Part shown: positions 1 to 5,799 of the stretch, piece after piece
Layout of the letters: each line of letters begins with the position of its first letter
Numbering within the stretch: position 1 is the first letter of the stretch
Source: Firmicutes bacterium UBA6811
Lineage (GTDB): Bacteria; Bacillota; SHA-98; UBA4971
Length of the DNA stretch: 15,964 nt
Reading direction: 5' to 3'
Assembly: GCA_002452295.1 (NCBI GenBank)
Contig: DKEX01000022.1
Span: 1 to 15,964, forward strand
The notes under the pieces: model-generated
Told to the model about the DNA's origin: nothing
Database searches by the model: none
The model's input: the letters and a program-made list of their open reading frames with translations, nothing else
Translations under genes and position numbers: made by a program

Positions 1-900
1 ATCTGCCGTCACCGCCTCTGTATGAGCCGATCCTCCTGCGGCCAGAGCCCGAGCATCAATGGATATGGCTACGTTCGGCAAAGCATCCTTGAGCCATCTT
101 ATCTGGGTGTGCGTAAGAGGAGTCACACTACCTACCAGCGCCAGCACTACTCGTCCGCGTATGCCTTGCTGAACGTCGTTTGTCGGGGAGATCCCGGAAG
201 CCGCTGCGACGAACGCTGTAAACGGGCCGGGGTCGACGGCAAGCACCTGAAAAGGGAGATGCGTTGTGGCCTGAGCAATGGCCTGGACGTCATCGTTGGT
301 CACGGCATCAACGACGACCATCTCCGCGCCGCAGTCGCGCGCCTCGACAAGGCGACGGCTTATGGTCTCCCATCCCTGCAGCACGTCTTCAAGCCGAACG
401 TGGCCGACCGTCCGATGCGTCCCATCCTGGATGAGCGAGGGGACATGAGACCTCGAAACCGGCGTGCGGGGATCCTTGGCCACAGGGGTCCTCTCGAGAG
501 GAATACCGTTGACTATCTGATATCCGCCGACCGTGATTCGCCCTGAAAGGGGATACGCGGGTACTACAACGGCCATTTCGAGATGGCCCAGTTCGTCAAG
601 GGCGGCGTCGATCTCGCTGGATACGTTCCCGCGGAGAGTGGTGTCTATTCTCTTGCTGAACCTGGATGCGCCCCGCCCCTTGAATCGCGACAGGCATGCG
701 CGAACACGCAAGTAGGCCTCATCAGCCGGAAGAGCGCGGCTATTGGTTGACATTATGACAACATCCTGGGTGAGGGTCGGCGACAGTGCTTCGGCCCGCT
801 CTGGTATGAGCGTTGCTGTGCGAAGACCCTGAGCGGCGAGAAGCGCGCCGGTGGCGTTGGCACCAGTCAAGTCATCGGCAACCACGACAAGCCTCGTCAT
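1..900 (-). CDS. Four-carbon acid sugar kinase (DUF1537/OtnK family), 3' end outside window
   Basis: The minus strand is open without a stop from ATG at 900 to base 1, giving 300 codons; the C-terminal part lies beyond the window. DUF1537-family hallmarks appear in order: ADDLTGAN at residues 8-15, STNSRAL near 51, the substrate-site motif RIDTTLRGN near 84-92, then VVPAYPLSGR and a conserved DP near 143. The start of the C-terminal nucleotide-binding half is also visible (LVGSVTPLTHTQ). Characterised members phosphorylate D-threonate, L-threonate, D-erythronate or 3-oxo-tetronates in cytoplasmic acid-sugar catabolism. The ATG overlaps the DeoR stop as ATGA, with GGGGTG 8 bases upstream, so translation is probably coupled to the regulator. 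Which acid sugar is used cannot be read here. GC content is lower than in the genes to the right. The family call is firm; the substrate is unknown. Confidence 0.88.
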   Translation of the reverse strand, partial: MTRLVVVADDLTGANATGALLAAQGLRTATLIPERAEALSPTLTQDVVIMSTNSRALPADEAYLRVRACLSRFKGRGASRFSKRIDTTLRGNVSSEIDAALDELGHLEMAVVVPAYPLSGRITVGGYQIVNGIPLERTPVAKDPRTPVSRSHVPSLIQDGTHRTVGHVRLEDVLQGWETISRRLVEARDCGAEMVVVDAVTNDDVQAIAQATTHLPFQVLAVDPGPFTAFVAAASGISPTNDVQQGIRGRVVLALVGSVTPLTHTQIRWLKDALPNVAISIDARALAAGGSAHTEAVTAD

Positions 901-1721
901 CGCGTTTTCACCCCGGTTTTGATGTCGTCCTTCATTGTGCTGGTCCCCTGAGGTGTACCTTCTCCCCTGATGACTCTCGCCCCGGAATCCTGCAACGCCT
1001 GAAGGAGAGTCGTGTCTGCCCCGTCATCGGTGATCACCCCATATAGTTCAGCGAAGGTGCAGATCTGAGCAAACACTCTCAAGCCGAACTTGCTGTGGTC
1101 CGCCAGGACCACCGGCTTTGACGCTGCGAGGATCATGGCCCTCTTGAGCGGAACCTTGTTGATGTTGCGCGTCATAACCCCGCTACTCGGGTCGATGGCA
1201 TCACAGCCAATGAACGAAGCGTCCACATGAAGGGGAGCAACCATGCCCTCCGCCACGGGTCCCATCATGTTGTAGACACCAGGTTGGACTTCGCCCCCAG
1301 TGCAGATCACCCTGATCCCCCGGCAGTCGGCCAGCTCGGCTGCGATCTTTAGGTCGTTCGTAACTACGGTGAGATCCCGGAACGCGTGAAGCCTCTCCGC
1401 TAGCGCAAACGTGGTAGAGCCTGCGTCGAGGATGATCGCATCGCCTTCGGATATCAACCGGAGCGCCGTTTCGGCTATCCTGGCCTTCTCTGCCGGTAGA
1501 GAGCCCGCCTTCGAGGAGTACGGCACGTCGCGTGTGATCCCGCTCCGCAGCATAGCCCCGCCGTGAACGCGGACGACCATCCCTGCTTCCTCGAGGGCCT
1601 TCAGGTCGCGCCGCGCTGTCATTTGGGAGACGCCAAACCTGCCTGCGATCTCCTCCACGCCGACGGCTCCGCGCGAACTGACATACTCCGCAATCAGAAC
1701 CTGTCTCTCGCTGGATAGCAC
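897..1721 (-). CDS. DeoR-family transcriptional repressor
   Basis: Cytoplasmic sugar-metabolism regulator of about 274 residues. Residues 3-55 form the DeoR winged helix-turn-helix (SSERQVLIAEYV, VSQMTARRDLKALEEAG, then VHGGA). Residues about 75-235 form the DeoRC sensor, with GDAIILDAGSTT, VTNDL, CTGG and FIGCDAI, which in this family bind a sugar phosphate effector. The frame stays open upstream to an ATG at 1823, but those 34 residues look non-homologous. GTG at 1721 starts the canonical N-terminus and has GGGGG 8 bases upstream, so it is preferred. The stop overlaps the kinase ATG as ATGA. This pairing resembles the E. coli ygbI-ygbK arrangement. By inference it represses its own operon and is relieved by an acid-sugar metabolite. 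Confidence 0.87.
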   Translation of the reverse strand: MLSSERQVLIAEYVSSRGAVGVEEIAGRFGVSQMTARRDLKALEEAGMVVRVHGGAMLRSGITRDVPYSSKAGSLPAEKARIAETALRLISEGDAIILDAGSTTFALAERLHAFRDLTVVTNDLKIAAELADCRGIRVICTGGEVQPGVYNMMGPVAEGMVAPLHVDASFIGCDAIDPSSGVMTRNINKVPLKRAMILAASKPVVLADHSKFGLRVFAQICTFAELYGVITDDGADTTLLQALQDSGARVIRGEGTPQGTSTMKDDIKTGVKTR

Positions 1722-1729
1722 GCCTGGTA

Positions 1730-1734
1730 CCCCC
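1730..1734 (-). promoter_or_regulatory. Ribosome-binding site deciding the DeoR start
   Basis: GGGGG on the minus strand lies 8 bases before GTG 1721. It supports that start over the ATG at 1823, where the added residues match nothing in the family. Confidence 0.45.
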
Positions 1735-1932
1735 AAATCCGCCTGAGCTTGTGGACACCCACCAGTCTCCCCACCGCCGACGCAGGCACAGAGAGGATAG
1801 TCTCGGACGACGCCGGCTGCCACAAAGACTGATGTGCGTTTCTGTTTGCTTCCGATCGCAGATGCACTATTCTACGATGCCATTAGAAACTCCTGCTCGT
1901 GGGTTGCATTTTCTGCGGTGTTGTGTCGCTGA

Positions 1933-1954
1933 ATCCTCGACTTTGTTGGAGGAT
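1933..1954. repeat. 6-bp inverted repeat, possible operator
   Basis: ATCCTC and GAGGAT form perfect 6-bp arms separated by 10 bases. The site lies about 210 bp upstream of the DeoR start. The right arm also overlaps the GGAGGA that precedes ATG 1964 on the plus strand. It could be a DeoR operator or a small RNA hairpin covering that ribosome site. Short repeats like this also occur by chance. Confidence 0.3.
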
Positions 1955-1963
1955 ATCGGTGGA

Positions 1964-2085
1964 ATGAAGCGCAGGTGACATACGACGTGAGAGCTGTGAA
2001 CCGGGGGATTCCAGGATTCAGGTATGCCGAGAAGAAGGCCGATTACTGGGAGACGCACTCGGTGACCGACCATTACGTACTCGAC
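1964..2085 (+). pseudogene. Remnant of a CopG/BrnA-type antitoxin N-terminus
   Basis: GGAGGA at 1948-1953 precedes ATG 1964, which reads MKRR and then stops at once (TGA 1976-1978). In the shifted frame from 1975, residues encoded at 2008-2079 read IPGFRYAEKKADYWETHSVT followed by DHYV. This resembles the N-terminal signature of CopG-type antitoxins (PF12441, BrnA-like), typically 'IP.F.s.eEEa.FWdTHd.tDY'. After that, no frame gives the expected ribbon-helix-helix segment. The fragment is on the opposite strand to every intact gene and converges on hfq. I infer a frameshifted, truncated relic; no partner toxin is seen. Similarity is from memory of the family and the match is short. Confidence 0.4.
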
Positions 2086-2129
2086 GCGCCCCTTGCATAC
2101 CGGCGCAATGGAATTGCCAGGTCCATGCT

Positions 2130-2156
2130 CGACCCCCCTCGCCGGGAGGCCGGTCG
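2130..2156 (-). terminator. Hairpin downstream of hfq, no T-tract
   Basis: Starting 17 bases after the hfq stop, the minus strand can fold with an outer 5-bp stem (CGACC/GGTCG), a GG/GG internal loop, a 4-bp stem (CCTC/GAGG) and a CCGGC loop. No run of T follows, so it is at best a weak terminator or an mRNA 3'-end structure. Confidence 0.25.
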
Positions 2157-2172
2157 CGAGGTGCGAGCCTGC

Positions 2173-2427
2173 TCACGCGTCCTGGCTTTCGCCATGCTCG
2201 CCCTGGGAGAGAGGTTCGACGGGGCGGGACGGGGTGATGGTGGAGATGGCATGCTTGTAAATGAGATCCTGCTTGCTGCCATCGGATAGGATGAGGGTGA
2301 AGCTGTCGAAGCCCTTGACGAGGCCTTTCATCTGGTAGCCGTTTACGAGGTACACGGTGACCGGGATCCCCTGGCGCCTCACGGCGTTCAGGAACATGTC
2401 CTGGAGGTTGGGTGACGGCTTGTTCAT
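2173..2427 (-). CDS. hfq: RNA chaperone Hfq
   Basis: An 84-residue Sm-fold protein that forms a hexameric ring and pairs small RNAs with mRNAs. The N-terminus reads NKPSPNLQDMFLNAVRRQ, giving the Sm1 helix and the proximal-face Gln. The Sm1 strands follow (IPVTVYLVNGYQMKGLVKGFDSFTL), and the Sm2 motif is YKHAISTI. The short acidic tail is typical outside the proteobacteria. The frame is open upstream to 2493, but ATG 2427 begins the conserved sequence and has AAGGA 11 bases upstream. ATG 2439 would have no spacing from that site. It is the last gene of the miaB-mutS-mutL-miaA series, the usual miaA-hfq neighbourhood, although 158 bp separate it from miaA. Confidence 0.95.
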   Translation of the reverse strand: MNKPSPNLQDMFLNAVRRQGIPVTVYLVNGYQMKGLVKGFDSFTLILSDGSKQDLIYKHAISTITPSRPVEPLSQGEHGESQDA

Positions 2428-2495
2428 CCCGTGAACCATCCTTTCGTCTCGTCGCTGGCGTCTTGCGCGCGAGCCAGGGGCCTTTTCGTCCACCT

Positions 2496-2521
2496 GCCCG
2501 GCGACGCGGCGTCACCAGGGC
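2496..2521 (-). other. Strong hairpin in the miaA-hfq gap
   Basis: On the minus strand an 11-bp stem with one bulged T and a 3-base loop can form: GCCC pairs with GGGC, and GGTGACG pairs with CGTCGCC including one G-T wobble. It lies 69 bases upstream of the hfq start and has no following T-tract. It could be a processing or attenuation element in the hfq leader, or a weak terminator after miaA. Confidence 0.4.
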
Positions 2522-2585
2522 GACGGACCCTGGACGACCACTCGCGCGAGCGATTCGGAACGCCGATGCTCTGGGCGCTGTGCAG

Positions 2586-3587
2586 CTACCCTTCTACGTT
2601 CTGCATGGCCGCGAGTTTTCCTCTGACAAGCGCTATGAGGCAAGTGGCCGCCTCCGACACGGTTGCCAGAGACCCGAGATCGACCCACTTGATGCGCGGG
2701 TCGGCGCGGAACCAGGTGAGCTGGCGCTTCGCGTAGCGCCTTGTGTTTCGCTTGATGGTCTCCACGGCTTCGTCGAGGGGGCACCTGCCCTGCAGGTGCT
2801 CGACGATCTCCTTGTAGCCCAGCGCCTGCCCGGCTGTGAGGGCCCGTTCGTATCCCTGTTCGAGAAGGCGCCGGGTCTCATCCACGAGGCCCTGCTCCAT
2901 CATGAGGTCGCATCGCCGATCTATGCGCTCGTAGAGGGCCTCCCTGTTCCGGACGAGCCCGATCATCACTAGCCTGTCGATGCGAAATCCCCCTCTCCGG
3001 CCCATCCGCCACATCTCGGAGATGGGTCTCCCGGTCGTGGCATATACCTCGAGTGCGCGGATGATGCGGCGGGCGTCGTTGGGGTGAATCCTCCGCGCCG
3101 CCACCGGATCCACCTCTTCGAGCCTCGCGTGGAGCGCCGGCGCTCCAAGGCGCTCGGCCTCCTCCTGAAGCTCCTTGCGTAGCTCTGGCGAGGCGCCCTC
3201 CCACGGGAAGAGGAACCCGTCCACGACGGCCTTGACGTAAAGCCCGGTGCCGCCTACGAGGAGCGGGAACCGGCCCCGCGCCATGATGTCGTCCATGGCC
3301 GCCTGCGCAAGCTCCTGGAACCTCGCGACGTTGAACGTCTCGCCGGGGTCAGCCACGTCGATGAGGTGATGCGGCACCCGGGCGCGTTCGGCCGGAGAAG
3401 GCTTCGCCGTGCCGATATCCATGTGACGATACACCTGCATGGAGTCGGCAGACACGACCTCCCCGCCCAGCCTGGCGGCGACTTCGACGGAAACGTCGGT
3501 CTTGCCCACCGCGGTGGGACCGACTATCACCACGAGGAGGTCAGGGGCCGCGTGCCCGCCACGGCTCCGGCCTGAGGACCTTGTCAT
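2586..3587 (-). CDS. miaA: tRNA dimethylallyltransferase MiaA
   Basis: Transfers the dimethylallyl group from DMAPP to N6 of A37 in tRNAs reading UNN codons, making i6A, the substrate of MiaB encoded upstream. With this start the protein has 333 residues, close to the family length. Visible motifs are the P-loop GPTAVGKT at residues 23-30, SADSMQVYRHMDIGTAKP, HHLIDVADPGETFNVARF, GGTGLYVKAV, HPNDARRIIRALE, TAGQALGYKEI and RYAKRQLTWFR near the C-terminus. The frame runs open into the 3' end of mutL up to 3845, but the added residues are not family-like. ATG 3587 has AGAGGG 8 bases upstream and is preferred; ATG 3611 is the alternative. It lies 160 bp downstream of mutL in the same direction. 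Confidence 0.95.
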   Translation of the reverse strand: MTRSSGRSRGGHAAPDLLVVIVGPTAVGKTDVSVEVAARLGGEVVSADSMQVYRHMDIGTAKPSPAERARVPHHLIDVADPGETFNVARFQELAQAAMDDIMARGRFPLLVGGTGLYVKAVVDGFLFPWEGASPELRKELQEEAERLGAPALHARLEEVDPVAARRIHPNDARRIIRALEVYATTGRPISEMWRMGRRGGFRIDRLVMIGLVRNREALYERIDRRCDLMMEQGLVDETRRLLEQGYERALTAGQALGYKEIVEHLQGRCPLDEAVETIKRNTRRYAKRQLTWFRADPRIKWVDLGSLATVSEAATCLIALVRGKLAAMQNVEG

Positions 3588-3595
3588 CTCCCGCG

Positions 3596-3601
3596 CCCTC
3601 T
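3596..3601 (-). promoter_or_regulatory. Ribosome-binding site favouring the miaA start at 3587
   Basis: AGAGGG on the minus strand is 8 bases upstream of ATG 3587. The alternative ATG 3611 has only a weak GGGA nearby, so this site decides in favour of the shorter product. Confidence 0.45.
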
Positions 3602-3747
3602 TCTTGCCCATGCTTTTCCCACGCCTTCTTGCCCAGCCCAGGTGAACCACAAATCGCTGCCGCTTCGCTGGAGGTGAGGCCGGAATCGGGCGGCCAGTTG
3701 GCCCGGGGATGAAGGGCCCCTGAGCCGGATCGAGCGAGACCAGGACC

Positions 3748-5799
3748 TCACCCACGGCGGAACGCGCGCTCGATCTCCGCCCGACTGATCCTGAGCACGG
3801 TGGGCCGACCGTGCGGACAGGAGTACGGGTCTTTCGCACGCGCAAGGTCCGCGAGGAGCCTCTCGATCTCCGCCGGCTCCAGCGCGCGCCGGGCCTTCAC
3901 CGCTGCCTTGCAGGCGACCTGCGCCGCGACGCGCTCGAGCACCTCCCCGGGGTCACGGCCACCGCTGCCGCCTGGGCAGCCAGCGCTGTCCGCGCCGCCA
4001 TCGACGCCACCGATACCACCACCACTACCGTCGCTGCCGTCGCTGGTACCGCTACTGCCGCTGCTGCCACCGCCCTCCGCATCATCGAGGGAAGCCTCGA
4101 GGGCGGCCTGCACCACCTCGACCACATCGCCGGTCCCCCGGAGCGCGGCAAGCGCAGCCGGGATGCCCCGAAGAAGCAGCGACGACGGCCCGAACGGTTC
4201 GATGAGAAAGCCGAGCTTCGCAAGCTCCCCCAGGATGGCCTCGACACGCGCAGCCGCCCGGGGCGATATCTCCAGCGTCGTGGGGATGAGGGTTTGTACC
4301 CGCGCTCTGCCGCTTCCAAGCCCCTCGAGCACCTCCTCGTACATGACGCGCTCGTGGGCCGCGTGCTGGTCGACTATGACAAGGTCGTCGCCGTCGGTGG
4401 CGAGGATATATGTGCCGAGGAACACGCCGAGCGGGACAAAGCCCACCCGAGAGGTGACGTCCGTAATGTCCCCATGCATGGGCGCCCCGGCGAAGCCAGC
4501 TGCCTGGAGGTCTGCCGGGTCAGCGCCACCGCCGCGGACGTCGGCCTCCGGTTTGCCCGGGTGGACAGGCGCTGCGGCGCCGTGGGGCGCTACGGAATAG
4601 GTGCCGGCTCCGTCCTGCACCGCCTCCGGGATCGTGTCCTGCTGGACGCCGGTCGCGCCTCGCCCCGCGCCGCCCGGCCAACGCTGCCACGTCGTCACCC
4701 AGCGAGGACCAGGGCCGGGGCCAGGAACCGCCTGAGCGTTGCCACCGAAGCTGTCACTTCCGAGCTTCCGGCCGAGGTCTGGCGCCGCCCCCACCGACCG
4801 CAGCGCAGACGCAGCCGCCTGCGCGGCGAGGCCGAACACCTCGTGGCCGCCGGAGAACCTCACCTCCCGCTTCGCCGGGTGGACATTGACGTCGATCGAC
4901 GTGGGGTCCGTCGATATCCACAGGAACACCGCCGGGTGACGCCCCGCAGGGAGCCTCCTGCCGTAAGCGTTCTCGATCACCCGAACGACCGCCGGCGCCA
5001 CCACGGGCCTGGCGTTCACGAAGACGCACTGGGCGTCGCGGCCCGGCCTGGACGCGTCCGGCGCCGATATGAACCCCTCGATGCGCGTGCGCGCCGTCCC
5101 CGCCACCACGGGTAACAGCACCTTCGCAAGGCCCGCGCCGTACACCGAGGCGATGGCCAGGCGCCTGTCGCCCTCAGCGTCCCCCTGGGCGAGCAGGGCC
5201 TCCCGGCCGCCCTGGATGAGGCGAAACCTCACCTTCGGCCATGCCAGGGCCAGCCTGGCCACCACTTCGTGCACGTGGTCCAGCTCGGTTGCGGGGCGCC
5301 TCTGGAACTTGCGCCTGGCAGGTGTGTTGAAGAAAAGGTCACGGCACGTCACGGCTGTGCCAACGGGCGAAGCCGCGTCCTCCTCCAGGACGAGTGCGCC
5401 TCCCTCGTACACGATGCGCGTGCCCGCTGCGTCCCCGGCCCGGCGCGTCACAAGCTCCACCCGGGCGACCGCCCCGATGCTCGCGAGGGCCTCCCCTCTG
5501 AATCCCATGGTGAGGACGGTCGCAAGGTCGGCAGCCCGCCTGATCTTGCTCGTGGCATGACGCAGGAACGCCATCTTCGCATCGCGCCTGCTCATGCCGG
5601 AGCCGTTATCGCTCACCCTGATGAACTCGCCCGGGGCGCCTCGGAGCTCCACAGTCACGCCAGACGCCCCCGCATCGATGGCGTTCTCGACGAGCTCCTT
5701 GACTACAGACGCCGGCCGCTCTATCACCTCGCCGGCGGCGACCTTGTTGATGGTCTCGTCGTCCAGGACGACGATGGTCTCCTCCGCCCTCTCGCTCAC
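3748..5799 (-). CDS. mutL: DNA mismatch repair protein MutL (endonuclease type)
   Basis: GHKL ATPase that couples MutS mismatch recognition to strand removal; 683 residues. N-terminal ATPase motifs are INKVAAGEVIERPASVVKEL (17-36) with VENAIDAGA after it, DNGSGM (64-69), GFRGEAL (99-105) and NTPARRKF (158-165). A Pro/Gly-rich linker spans about 340-445. The C-terminal domain carries the metal-binding endonuclease motif DQHAAHERVMYEE (477-489), a second motif ACKAAVKA near 629 and CPHGRP (661-666). It should therefore nick DNA itself, as in bacteria lacking MutH. The start is GTG, overlapping the mutS stop as GTGA. The oddity is a Gly/Ser/Asp-rich stretch at residues 576-614 inside the C-terminal domain. 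Confidence 0.96.
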   Translation of the reverse strand: MSERAEETIVVLDDETINKVAAGEVIERPASVVKELVENAIDAGASGVTVELRGAPGEFIRVSDNGSGMSRRDAKMAFLRHATSKIRRAADLATVLTMGFRGEALASIGAVARVELVTRRAGDAAGTRIVYEGGALVLEEDAASPVGTAVTCRDLFFNTPARRKFQRRPATELDHVHEVVARLALAWPKVRFRLIQGGREALLAQGDAEGDRRLAIASVYGAGLAKVLLPVVAGTARTRIEGFISAPDASRPGRDAQCVFVNARPVVAPAVVRVIENAYGRRLPAGRHPAVFLWISTDPTSIDVNVHPAKREVRFSGGHEVFGLAAQAAASALRSVGAAPDLGRKLGSDSFGGNAQAVPGPGPGPRWVTTWQRWPGGAGRGATGVQQDTIPEAVQDGAGTYSVAPHGAAAPVHPGKPEADVRGGGADPADLQAAGFAGAPMHGDITDVTSRVGFVPLGVFLGTYILATDGDDLVIVDQHAAHERVMYEEVLEGLGSGRARVQTLIPTTLEISPRAAARVEAILGELAKLGFLIEPFGPSSLLLRGIPAALAALRGTGDVVEVVQAALEASLDDAEGGGSSGSSGTSDGSDGSGGGIGGVDGGADSAGCPGGSGGRDPGEVLERVAAQVACKAAVKARRALEPAEIERLLADLARAKDPYSCPHGRPTVLRISRAEIERAFRRG
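3958..4074 (-). repeat. Low-complexity Gly/Ser-rich coding expansion in mutL
   Basis: These bases encode residues 576-614 of MutL, almost entirely Gly, Ser and Asp. The DNA is built from imperfect triplet repeats, for example gctgccgtcgctg-like units around 4031-4056. It interrupts the C-terminal domain between the dimerisation core and the ACKAAVKA motif and looks like a slippage-prone surface-loop expansion. Confidence 0.6.

Larger units (their letters stand above)
1722..1963. other. Intergenic region upstream of the DeoR operon
   Basis: No convincing gene is seen on either strand. The stretch is AT-rich for this window: I counted 29 G/C in the 60 bases from 1861. It should contain the DeoR operon promoter. 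A TAGAAT (five of six bases of a -10 box) lies on the minus strand at 1874-1869, but I find no matching -35 hexamer, so no promoter is called. Confidence 0.5.

Noticed and set aside
1722..1823. N-terminal extension of DeoR from ATG 1823
   Set aside because: The added 34 residues (Cys/Gly-rich) match nothing in the family, while GTG 1721 has a ribosome site and starts the conserved helix-turn-helix.
2100..2172. Intrinsic terminator of the mismatch-repair operon
   Set aside because: A hairpin exists but no T-tract follows, so it is listed only as a low-confidence candidate.
1975..2289. 104-codon plus-strand gene
   Set aside because: Only the first 37 or so codons resemble a known family. The rest reads across the hfq 3' end in antisense and looks random, so only a remnant is annotated.
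3588..3845. Long N-terminal extension of MiaA overlapping mutL
   Set aside because: Low-complexity Arg/Pro sequence unlike MiaA. Better-placed starts exist at 3587 and 3611.
3811..5115. 434-codon plus-strand frame
   Set aside because: Antisense to mutL, with no recognisable motifs.
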